This document shows, piece by piece, positions 1 through 4,697 of a stretch of 6,177 nucleotides of DNA (the first letter of the stretch is position 1; each line of letters begins with the position of its first letter). The notes under the pieces were generated by a model. It searched no databases. It had not been told where the DNA came from and saw nothing but the letters and a program-made list of their open reading frames with translations. The translations under genes were made by a program, and so were the position numbers. Source of the stretch: Chloroflexia bacterium (GTDB taxonomy: Bacteria > Chloroflexota > Chloroflexia > QHBQ01 > JADMIH01); NCBI GenBank assembly GCA_025927935.1, contig JAICKM010000427.1, positions 1-6,177 of the forward strand, read 5' to 3'.

Positions 1-141
1 GCCCAGGCGGTCGCCGCCGGGGCGACGGTGGACCGGCCCCTGGCCGGCGAGTTCGACGGCGCGCTGCGTAACGGCAAGCTGATCGACCCCTTCGGCCATC
101 GCTGGATGCTCAGCACCACGCGCGGCCCCGTCGCCCCGTGA
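1..141 (+). CDS. VOC-superfamily (glyoxalase/PhnB-like) protein, C-terminal fragment
   Basis: Reading frame 1 is open from the window edge to a TGA at 139-141 and gives 46 residues. The segment AVAAGATVDRPL followed by GKLIDPFGHRWMLST is the typical last beta-alpha-beta unit of PhnB-like/YdeC-like VOC proteins, where the phrase DPFGHRW is highly conserved near the C-terminus. Members of this superfamily are small cytosolic metal-binding enzymes or antibiotic-sequestering proteins, and the fragment does not allow a substrate to be named. The N-terminal two thirds and the start codon lie outside the window. The gene converges on a second VOC gene (339-683), with a stem-forming repeat between them. 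Family assignment is fairly sure; function is open. Confidence 0.8.
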   Translation, partial: AQAVAAGATVDRPLAGEFDGALRNGKLIDPFGHRWMLSTTRGPVAP

Positions 142-177
142 TCCTGGGGCGGCACGATTCATCAGCGCCGAGTACGC

Positions 178-250
178 ACCGCGCAGGCGCGAAGGGCGCG
201 AAGAATCGAACGAGTATAAAGAATCTTCGCGTGCTTCGCACCTGCGCGGT
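178..250. repeat. Inverted repeat built of CGCGAAGG-type units
   Basis: Two 30-nt arms (178-207 and 221-250) are reverse complements at 26 of 30 positions and are separated by a 13-nt loop. A further outer pair, CATCAGC at 160-166 and GCTGATG at 253-259, could extend the stem across an interruption. Each arm is made of roughly 9-nt tandem units of the type GCGCGAAGG. The left arm matches 4614-4642 at 26 of 29 positions, so this is a dispersed repeat family. It sits between two convergent genes (stops at 141 and 339), so it may also act as a bidirectional transcription stop. There is no run of T after the stem, so an intrinsic terminator role is uncertain. Confidence 0.8.
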
Positions 251-338
251 CTGCTGATGCGCGGCTGCCGGCGGCCTGGCTTGCCTTACACTGTTCGATC
301 CGGCTGCGCCCGAAACCGGCGCCCTGGCGCGCGGGCCG

Positions 339-683
339 TTACGGCATCTGCATCAGGCCGAGGATGTTCCCGTCGGCGTCTTTGACCGAGGCAATCAGCT
401 TGCCCCCGCCGACATCTTTGACCTCCTGGAGGGCTTCCGCCCCGGCGGCCAGCAGGGCCGCCAGGCTCTGCCGGATATCGTCCACGGGCCAGTAGCCGAC
501 CGGCCCGGTCAGCCCCTGGCGGTGGCCGTTGGGATCGAGCGCGATGTCCAGGTTGCCGACCCGGTAGCCGACATAGTACGGCTGGTCCATAATCGGCTCG
601 ACTCCCAGAAGGGTGTTGAACAGTTGCTTGGCCTGGGCCAGGTCTTTGACGGGGTAGATGATTGCCTGGATAGCTTGAGTCAT
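339..683 (-). CDS. VOC-family (glyoxalase/bleomycin resistance-like) protein
   Basis: This 114-residue protein has the length and layout of a single-unit VOC protein: an N-terminal beta-alpha-beta-beta module (IIYPVKDLAQAKQLFNTLLGVEP, residues 8-30; YYVGYRVGNLDIALDP, 36-51) and a second module (YWPVDDIRQSLAALLAAGAE, 64-83; DADGNILGLMQ, 102-112). Such proteins dimerise and usually bind a divalent metal; the substrate cannot be inferred. The last strand usually ends in a metal-binding Glu (…GxxxGIxE…), but here Gln112 occupies that place, so catalysis of the glyoxalase type is doubtful. I chose the ATG at 681-683 because AAGGAG lies six to seven bases upstream. The frame is open for ten more codons, but that longer form has no ribosome binding site. 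Transcription is away from the sigma factor gene. Confidence 0.85.
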   Translation of the reverse strand: MTQAIQAIIYPVKDLAQAKQLFNTLLGVEPIMDQPYYVGYRVGNLDIALDPNGHRQGLTGPVGYWPVDDIRQSLAALLAAGAEALQEVKDVGGGKLIASVKDADGNILGLMQMP

Positions 684-792
684 GGAACGCTCCTTCAACG
701 AGTTGTATACCACTGGTGAAATCGCATCGTGCCGGTGCCGTCACCCGGCGGTACCGGGTACGGCTGGAACGATGAACGCGCGATCCGGTGTT

Positions 793-814
793 GCCGGCGT
801 GCACACTCGCCGGC
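793..814. other. Small hairpin in the region upstream of the sigma factor
   Basis: GCCGGCG (793-799) and CGCCGGC (808-814) are perfect 7-bp arms around an 8-nt loop. It lies inside the 265-bp region between the divergent VOC and sigma factor genes, upstream of the sigma promoter. No T-run follows. In DNA this rich in G and C such short palindromes arise by chance, so a role is not established. The rest of 684-885 shows no convincing gene. Confidence 0.3.
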
Positions 815-885
815 GGCCCGGAGGCGACCTTGCGCCGCTAGTGACGGTCAAGGCCGCGTTCTGGCGGGCCAGGGGCTGGTCTCCC

Positions 886-912
886 TGTCACATCGGTTCG
901 GTTTGGCGCGTC
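886..912 (+). promoter_or_regulatory. Predicted ECF41-type autoregulatory promoter
   Basis: TGTCACA at 886-892 is followed, after a 16-nt spacer, by CGTC at 909-912. From memory this is the -35/-10 pair described for promoters recognised by ECF41 sigma factors, which commonly sit in front of the sigma gene itself or of nearby oxidoreductase/decarboxylase-type genes. The encoded downstream protein is of the ECF41 type, which makes a chance match unlikely. A transcript would begin near 918-920, about 30 nt before the start codon at 949. I found no second copy of the TGTCACA box in the window, so the only visible target is the sigma gene. Confidence 0.7.
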
Positions 913-918
913 ACTACT

Positions 919-945
919 ATGACGGAACGCAGCAAAGGAATGTGA
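919..945 (+). other. Possible 8-codon leader ORF in frame with the sigma gene
   Basis: An ATG at 919-921 opens an 8-codon frame (MTERSKGM) that ends at TGA 943-945. It is in the same frame as the sigma factor gene and stops 3 nt before its ATG. The ATG falls about where the transcript from the predicted ECF41 promoter would start, so it could be read as a leaderless peptide. The ribosome binding site of the sigma gene (AAAGGA, 934-939) lies inside it. It could equally be chance. Confidence 0.2.
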
Positions 946-948
946 CCG

Positions 949-1824
949 ATGGACGAACACCAATGGCTGGCCGAGCAATTTGAGGCCCACCGGCCCCACC
1001 TGCGGGCGGTGGCCTACCGGATGCTTGGCTCGGTGAGCGAGGCGGACGACGCTGTGCAGGAGTCCTGGCTCCACCTCACCCGCGCCGGTACGGGCGGCAT
1101 CGAGAACCTGGGCGGCTGGCTGACGACGGTGGTCGGGCGGGTGTGCCTGGATATGCTGCGGGCGCGCAACTCGCGCCGTGAGGAACCGCTGGACGCGCAC
1201 GGGGTGGAGCCGGTTTTGAGCCGGGAGGACGGCAGCCACCCGGAGCACGAAGCGGTGCTGGCCGACTCGGTCGGTCTCGCGCTGCTGGTGGTGCTCGACA
1301 CCCTGAATCCCGACGAGCGCCTCGCGTTCGTGCTGCACGACATCTTCGCCGTGCCCTTCGACGAGATTGCGTCCATCGTGGGCCGCTCCCCGACGGCGGC
1401 CCGGCAACTCGCCAGCCGTGCCCGCCGCCGGGTGCGGGGCGCGGCCCAGACGCCCGCCGCCGATCTCCCCCGCCGGCGCGCCGTGGTCGACGCCTTCCTC
1501 GCCGCGGCGCGTGGCGGGGACTTCGCCGCGCTGCTCGCGCTGCTCGCCCCGGACGTGGTGCTGCGCGCCGACGGTGCCGCGGTGCAAGTGGGCGCCGCGC
1601 GGGAGGTGCGCGGGGCGCGCGCCGTGGCCGAGACCTTCGCGGGCCGGGCGCGCGTCGCCCAACCGGCGCTCGTGGACGGTGCGCCCGGCGCGGTGTGGGC
1701 GCCCGGCGGGCAGCCGCGTGTCGTCTTCGCCTTCACTATCACCGGCGGCAAGATTGTCGCCATCGAGATCCTGGCCGACCGGACGCGCCTCGACCGGCTC
1801 GACCTGGCGATCCTGGGCGAGTAG
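949..1824 (+). CDS. ECF41/SigJ-type RNA polymerase sigma factor with fused SnoaL-like domain
   Basis: The 291-residue protein directs RNA polymerase to a small set of promoters. Residues 12-75 form sigma region 2 (HLRAVAYRMLGSVSEADDAVQESWL, then LGGWLTTVVGRVCLDMLRARNSR). Residues 108-162 form region 4 (LNPDERLAFVLHDIFAVPFDEIA and the helix-turn-helix VGRSPTAARQLASRARRR). From about 174 to 285 there is a SnoaL/NTF2-like domain (AVVDAFLAAARGGDFAALLALLAPDVVLRADG … ITGGKIVAIEILAD). ECF41 proteins use this domain in place of an anti-sigma factor. The linker WLP motif and the DGGGK motif usual for ECF41 are not preserved: residues 80-90 and 207-213 read PLDAHGVEPVL and ADGAAVQ. The start is fixed because an in-frame TGA lies at 943-945, and AAAGGA (934-939) is suitably placed. 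The gene is probably autoactivated from 886-912. Another SnoaL-fused ECF group such as ECF56 is the alternative. Confidence 0.9.
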   Translation: MDEHQWLAEQFEAHRPHLRAVAYRMLGSVSEADDAVQESWLHLTRAGTGGIENLGGWLTTVVGRVCLDMLRARNSRREEPLDAHGVEPVLSREDGSHPEHEAVLADSVGLALLVVLDTLNPDERLAFVLHDIFAVPFDEIASIVGRSPTAARQLASRARRRVRGAAQTPAADLPRRRAVVDAFLAAARGGDFAALLALLAPDVVLRADGAAVQVGAAREVRGARAVAETFAGRARVAQPALVDGAPGAVWAPGGQPRVVFAFTITGGKIVAIEILADRTRLDRLDLAILGE

Positions 1825-1851
1825 CCCGGCCCGTGAACGAGCGGGCTACTC
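1819..1851. terminator. Convergent hairpin holding both stop codons
   Basis: GAGTAGCCCG (1819-1828) and CGGGCTACTC (1842-1851) are perfect 10-bp arms around a 13-nt loop. The left arm contains the TAG stop of the sigma factor and the right arm contains, on the other strand, the TAG stop of the TetR gene. The gap between the two genes is only 21 bp. A stem shared by two converging genes suggests a bidirectional terminator. No U-tract follows on either strand, so it may work weakly or with Rho. Confidence 0.55.
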
Positions 1852-2448
1852 CAGTTCCACGCCGGTGGCCGCCTGCACGCTGGGGCGGGCCAGTTGCTGG
1901 AAATAGGCGTCGATCTGCTCCGGCGAGTCGGCCATGTCGTGGGCCAGCCACCACTGGAACAGCGCCAGCAGCACCCCGGCCACATGGTGGGCCACCACCG
2001 GCAGCGGCACGGCGGGCGGCGCCCCCGGCGGCAGGCGGCGGGCCAGCCGCGCCTCGATATGGGCGCTAAGATGCGTCTGCATCGTCTGGAGCACCGGCTC
2101 CATGGCCCGGCCCCGCACCAGCGCGCGGCACAGGTCATACCGCTCGCGCACATGGCGCAGCAGTTCCAGGCTGGGCACGATGCGCCGGCCCCCGGCGTCC
2201 TGGTCCATGTGCGCGACGAAGGCGGCGATCATCCCGGCGATCTGGCTTTGCAGCAGGTCTTCCTTGTCCAGGTAGTGGGCGTAGAAGGTGGAGCGACCCA
2301 CATTGGCCCGGTCGATAATCTCCTGCACCGTGATCGTGTCGTAGCGCTGCTCCAGCATCAATGCCGTGAGCGCGTCGCCCAGCATCTGCCGCGTGCGGCG
2401 CGACCGCCGATCTTCGCGCGGCGCCGCCCGCCGCTCCGCTTCCGCCAT
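1846..2448 (-). CDS. TetR/AcrR-family transcriptional regulator
   Basis: This 200-residue protein is probably a dimeric repressor that releases DNA on binding a small ligand. The N-terminal DNA-binding domain is clear: RRTRQMLGDALTALMLEQ (17-34), then the helix-turn-helix ITVQEIIDRANVGRSTFYAHY (39-59) and LDKEDLL (60-66), the family hallmark. The rest (about 75-190) is helical and ligand-binding. It resembles the C-terminal type with HHVAGVLLALFQWWL (154-168), often seen in regulators next to small metabolic or transport genes. The ATG at 2446-2448 is preferred because GGGGAGG lies upstream; a GTG at 2476-2478 would add ten residues. It is divergent from a methyltransferase gene with overlapping promoters, which is its most likely target along with itself. 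The ligand is unknown. Confidence 0.9.
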   Translation of the reverse strand: MAEAERRAAPREDRRSRRTRQMLGDALTALMLEQRYDTITVQEIIDRANVGRSTFYAHYLDKEDLLQSQIAGMIAAFVAHMDQDAGGRRIVPSLELLRHVRERYDLCRALVRGRAMEPVLQTMQTHLSAHIEARLARRLPPGAPPAVPLPVVAHHVAGVLLALFQWWLAHDMADSPEQIDAYFQQLARPSVQAATGVELE

Positions 2449-2488
2449 CGCTCCGCCTCCCCGCCGGTGTTCTCGCACAATCCGCCCG

Positions 2489-2510
2489 ATCTGTCCATTA
2501 GCAGACAGAT
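2489..2510. promoter_or_regulatory. 22-bp palindrome, candidate TetR operator
   Basis: ATCTGTC (2489-2495) and GACAGAT (2504-2510) are perfect inverted 7-bp arms around 8 nt, giving a 22-bp site of the size bound by TetR-family dimers. It lies between the TetR start codon and the divergent promoters, just upstream of the plus-strand -35 and within the predicted 5' leader of the TetR transcript. A regulator bound here could block its own transcription and affect the methyltransferase promoter. No second copy is seen in the region. Confidence 0.5.
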
Positions 2511-2525
2511 GCGCCCAATTGCCGG

Positions 2526-2554
2526 TTGATCCTCCCCGGCTGTGGTGCTATTAT
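2526..2554 (+). promoter_or_regulatory. Sigma70-type promoter of the methyltransferase gene
   Basis: TTGATC (2526-2531), a 17-nt spacer and TATTAT (2549-2554) fit the housekeeping consensus well, with four of six and five of six matches. The stretch is AT-rich compared with its surroundings. Transcription would begin near 2561 and leave a leader of about 60 nt before the ATG at 2623. The -10 overlaps that of the opposite promoter. Confidence 0.6.
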
Positions 2555-2578
2555 AGCAAGAGAGGACAACATGTGCAA
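2550..2578 (-). promoter_or_regulatory. Sigma70-type promoter of the TetR gene
   Basis: On the minus strand TTGCAC (2573-2578), a 17-nt spacer and a perfect TATAAT (2550-2555) form a promoter. The -10 is one strand of the palindrome GCTATTATAGC (2547-2557), whose other strand gives the -10 of the methyltransferase promoter. The TetR transcript would begin near 2543, about 95 nt upstream of its ATG, and would carry the 2489-2510 palindrome in its leader. The -35 is weak (three of six). Confidence 0.55.
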
Positions 2579-2622
2579 TACCGGACACTATGTTCAGTTT
2601 ATCACAAACAAGGAGGATAGCG

Positions 2623-3351
2623 ATGCACGCGCTGCATACACACGGTCCAACGTCGCCGGACGCCCCGCATACGCATGGCCCGACGCCGGACGCCCCGGCG
2701 ACCGCGGGGCGGCTGATCCGCTGGGCGCGGTTCTACGATCCGCTGGTCTGGCTGATGACTCTGGGGCAAACGCGCAAGCTGCGGGCGCTGCCGCTCGACC
2801 TGGCGGCGCTGCGGCCCGGCGAGCGGGTGCTGGAGATCGGCTGCGGCACCGGCGCGGTGGCGCTGCCCGCCGCCCGGCGGGTGGGGCCGGGCGGGCGGGT
2901 CGTGGGCATCGACGCGGCGCCCGAAATGATCGCCGAGGCGCGGCGCAAGGCCCGGCGCGCGCACAACCCGGCGCAGTTCCGCGTGGAGCCGGCCGAGGCG
3001 CTCAGCTTCCCCGCCAGGTCGTTCGATGTGGCGCTGAGCAGCCTGATGATGCACCACCTGCCGGGCGACCTGAAGCGCCGCGCCCTGATCGAGATCCGCC
3101 GCGTCTTGCGCCCCGGCGGGCGGGTGATCATCGTCGACTTCCAGCCTAACGCCGCGCCGCTGCGCCTCTGGCAGCCGGGCGGGCTGATCGCCATGGTGCA
3201 TAAGCGGCGCGCCCCAACCGGGACGGCGGACGCCGCAGCCGGACTGCCCGCGCTGGCCGCCCTGCTCCGCGACACCGGCTTCACCGGCGTCGAAACCGGC
3301 CCGACCCGCTCCGCCTGGATCGGCTACGCGCGGGGAGAAGCGCCGGGGTAG
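2623..3351 (+). CDS. UbiE-like class I SAM-dependent methyltransferase
   Basis: This 242-residue protein transfers a methyl group from S-adenosylmethionine to an unknown, probably small-molecule acceptor. The Rossmann-type motifs are in order: motif I VLEIGCGTGAVAL (69-81), the acidic post-I ribose contact VVGIDAAPEMI (93-103), motif II SFDVALSSLMMHHL (133-146) and motif III VLRPGGRVIIVDF (161-173). It resembles the Methyltransf_11/UbiE group, but nothing shows it acts on quinones. The N-terminus holds an unusual tandem repeat, HTHGPTSPDAP then HTHGPTPDAP (residues 5-25), which is rich in His and Pro and is likely disordered. The ATG at 2623 is chosen for a near-ideal AAGGAGG at 2610-2616; an ATG at 2590 in the same frame has no such site. 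It is divergent from and probably repressed by the TetR protein. Confidence 0.88.
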   Translation: MHALHTHGPTSPDAPHTHGPTPDAPATAGRLIRWARFYDPLVWLMTLGQTRKLRALPLDLAALRPGERVLEIGCGTGAVALPAARRVGPGGRVVGIDAAPEMIAEARRKARRAHNPAQFRVEPAEALSFPARSFDVALSSLMMHHLPGDLKRRALIEIRRVLRPGGRVIIVDFQPNAAPLRLWQPGGLIAMVHKRRAPTGTADAAAGLPALAALLRDTGFTGVETGPTRSAWIGYARGEAPG

Positions 3352-3411
3352 GCGACCTGCTGCGCATCTCCCCCGGCTGGGGTAAACCCCCCGCTGCGCG
3401 GAGGAGCATTA

Positions 3412-3505
3412 CTACTGATAGGAGCATGGAGATCTTATAATTTGGCTGGACATTCCTGATTGCAACAGCCCCAGTTGTATAAGATCTCTATGCTCCTATC
3501 AGTAG
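3412..3505. repeat. AT-rich 94-bp inverted repeat (MITE-like or structured RNA)
   Basis: Arms 3412-3439 and 3478-3505 (28 nt each) are reverse complements with one mismatch. In plus-strand RNA the stem can continue past a 3-nt bulge by pairing 3443-3449 with 3471-3477, using G-U wobbles, and leaves a 21-nt loop. The composition is clearly richer in A and T than everything around it. No target-site duplication is evident at the ends and no protein is encoded. It may be a miniature inverted-repeat element, a folded RNA or a terminator for the converging genes. Confidence 0.75.
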
Positions 3506-3527
3506 ACATAATTAACGCCCTCGCCAG

Positions 3528-3589
3528 GCCAACCGCGCCGCGAATCTCCCCCTTCCCGCGCCGGGAAGGGGGCCGGGGGGTTAGGCCCG
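3528..3589 (+). repeat. Dispersed hairpin repeat, copy A
   Basis: The core at 3543-3589 is identical over 47 bases to 3679-3725. It is preceded in both copies by GCCAACCGCGCC with a 2-3 nt difference in spacing. The core folds into a hairpin with perfect 11-bp arms CCCCCTTCCCG/CGGGAAGGGGG (3548-3558, 3562-3572) and a CGC loop, followed by CCGGGGGGTTAGG. Similar G-rich hairpin repeats are common between genes in Chloroflexales and cyanobacteria (general knowledge). Confidence 0.85.
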
Positions 3590-3664
3590 CCGCCCGCGCC
3601 GCCGCATCCTGCCGGGATGCCGGGGCACGCCGTCCATTGCTTGACATAATGCGGCTGTCGCTAT

Positions 3665-3725
3665 GCCAACCGCGCCCCAATCTCCCCCTTCCCGCGCCGG
3701 GAAGGGGGCCGGGGGGTTAGGCCCG
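3665..3725 (+). repeat. Dispersed hairpin repeat, copy B, overlapping a gene end
   Basis: This is the second copy, 136-137 bp from the first and in the same orientation, with the hairpin at 3684-3708. Its final nine bases encode, on the minus strand, the last two residues and the TAA stop of the methyltransferase gene that ends at 3717. The hairpin therefore directly follows that gene and could protect or terminate its mRNA, although no U-tract is present. Confidence 0.85.
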
Positions 3726-4481
3726 TCGCCGGCAGACGTAGATCATCGCCGGCGCCGTGGCCGTGAGCGGCGCTTGCTGCCAATCGCCGTAGCAGGCGAC
3801 GATCTCGAACCCGTTGTAGTGGAGCAACGCTTCCATCTCCTGCGGAAACACATAGCGCAGGGCGGTACGCAGGGTCTGCTCCTCCTGGCGCCCGTCGGGA
3901 TAGCGCCAGTGATGCCGGCTGCGGTAATGCTGGATCTGGGTCAGGGGATCGTAGTGTTGCGCTTCCGTGATCACCAGGCGCCGGCCGTCCGGCGTGGTGA
4001 AGTGCTGCGGGTCGGGATGGCGGACTTCCTGGAGAAAGCGCGGGGAGGGATTGCGGGTCTCGAAGATGAAACAGCCGTCGGGGCGCAGGTGTTCGCGCAC
4101 GCGCGCCAGCATCGCTTCCTGGTCGGGGCGGGTCAGCAAGAACTGGAAGACGTTCTCCAGCATGAAAATGCACGGAAACTGCCGGTGGAGTTGGAACGCC
4201 CGCGCATCGGCTACTACCCACTCGACGGCGACGCCCGCCGCCGCCGCCTTCTGCCGGGCCAGGGCGATCATCTCCGGCACCAGATCCACGCCCACGACCT
4301 CGTAGCCCAGTTGGGCCATCTGGATCGCCATGCGCCCGGTGCCGCAGGCCAGGTCCAGCAGCGGCCCGCCCAGCGTCCGCGCCCACTGCTCGATGCAGGG
4401 CCGGTCGTCGTTGTAGTCGCCCACCACCAGGTCATAGGTCTGCGGGTCGCGGAACTCTTCCAGCGGATCATAATCGAGCAT
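3717..4481 (-). CDS. Class I SAM-dependent methyltransferase
   Basis: This 254-residue protein is a SAM-dependent methyltransferase of the Methyltransf_25/Methyltransf_11 type with an unknown acceptor. Motif I is LLDLACGTGRMAIQMA (41-56), the post-I acidic strand VVGVDLVPEMIALA (62-75), a probable adenine-contacting segment WVVADARAF (88-96), motif II FPCIFMLENVFQFL (102-115) and motif III HLRPDGCFIFETRNP (131-145). The C-terminal half has the strand-rich insert ITEAQHYDPLTQIQHYRSRHHW (171-192) common in small-molecule methyltransferases that add a lid domain. It is not closely similar to the methyltransferase at 2623-3351. The ATG at 4479-4481 has only a modest AAAGG eight bases upstream. 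The last residues and the stop lie in repeat copy B. It lies downstream of the ABC exporter gene on the same strand, 216 bp away with repeats between, so co-transcription is possible but not shown. Confidence 0.88.
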   Translation of the reverse strand: MLDYDPLEEFRDPQTYDLVVGDYNDDRPCIEQWARTLGGPLLDLACGTGRMAIQMAQLGYEVVGVDLVPEMIALARQKAAAAGVAVEWVVADARAFQLHRQFPCIFMLENVFQFLLTRPDQEAMLARVREHLRPDGCFIFETRNPSPRFLQEVRHPDPQHFTTPDGRRLVITEAQHYDPLTQIQHYRSRHHWRYPDGRQEEQTLRTALRYVFPQEMEALLHYNGFEIVACYGDWQQAPLTATAPAMIYVCRRRA

Positions 4482-4528
4482 CAGTTTGCCTTTCGGGCCT
4501 TCGGCAACAGTGGGCCAGGTCCCACATC

Positions 4529-4692
4529 ATCTTCACCGCAGAGGCGCAGAGGGCGCAGAGGACGGTTTTTAGAAGTTTTGATCATGGCGTTCGTGATTGT
4601 ACACAATCGTCTCACCGCGAAGGCGCGAAGCGCGCGAAGAACGGGGTTAATATCAACAATCTCTGCGTCCTCTGCGCCTCTGCGGTGAAGAT
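4529..4692. repeat. Long inverted repeat of CGCAGAGG units
   Basis: Arms 4529-4560 and 4661-4692 (32 nt) are reverse complements with a single mismatch and are about 100 bp apart. Each arm has three roughly 9-nt tandem units of the form GCGCAGAGG. The right arm ends 5 bp before the stop codon of the ABC gene. The interior carries a unit of the sister CGCGAAGG family (4614-4642) and a small palindrome GATTGT-AC-ACAATC (4595-4608). It fills nearly all the gap between the ABC gene and the methyltransferase and would place a long stem in any read-through transcript. Confidence 0.8.
4614..4642 (+). repeat. Single CGCGAAGG-type repeat unit nested inside the larger repeat
   Basis: This 29-nt stretch matches 178-206 at 26 of 29 positions, and it has the same triple 9-nt periodicity as the surrounding arms but with CGAAG in place of CAGAG. 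No partner arm is visible nearby, unlike at 178-250. It may be a remnant of an element that inserted into, or recombined with, the outer repeat. Confidence 0.7.
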
Positions 4693-4697
4693 CGTCC

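Larger units (their letters stand above)
3352..3716. other. Non-coding block filled with repeats
   Basis: This 365-bp stretch between convergent methyltransferase genes has no convincing gene on either strand. It holds a small GGGGT/ACCCC hairpin (3379-3390) just after the first gene, the AT-rich inverted repeat at 3412-3505, one full copy and most of a second copy of the 47-bp direct repeat, and a GCATCC/GGATGC hairpin (3604-3620) between the copies. Open frames across it run through the repeats and have no coding character. Confidence 0.7.

Noticed and set aside
682..945. 87-codon plus-strand frame that leads up to the sigma factor
   Set aside because: No ribosome binding site, no recognisable domain, and it covers the predicted sigma promoter. 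Only the last 8 codons are worth a note as a leader.
838..1662. Long minus-strand open frame opposite the sigma factor gene
   Set aside because: It is antisense to a clear ECF sigma factor, has low-complexity Arg/Ala/Pro/Gly content typical of GC-rich shadow frames and no recognisable domain.
1014..2153. 379-codon minus-strand frame spanning the sigma and TetR genes
   Set aside because: It crosses two well-supported genes in other frames and its translation is a run of Ser, Arg and Ala with no family features. Stop-poor frames are expected at this GC content.
3436..3441. TATAAT inside the AT-rich inverted repeat as a promoter
   Set aside because: No -35 at a suitable distance and no gene downstream; it is explained by the palindrome's AT-rich sequence.
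3641..3669. TTGACA at 3641 as a -35 of a promoter
   Set aside because: The perfect -35 has no acceptable -10 at 16-18 nt (TGCCAA or similar) and there is no plus-strand gene downstream.
3663..4688. 341-codon plus-strand frame opposite the second methyltransferase
   Set aside because: The minus-strand frame has complete methyltransferase motifs. The plus-strand frame runs through two repeat families and has no domain.
4529..4692. CRISPR array from the repeated CGCAGAGG units
   Set aside because: The units are 9-nt tandem motifs in inverted arms, without regular spacers or direct repeats of 24-37 nt, and no cas gene is present.
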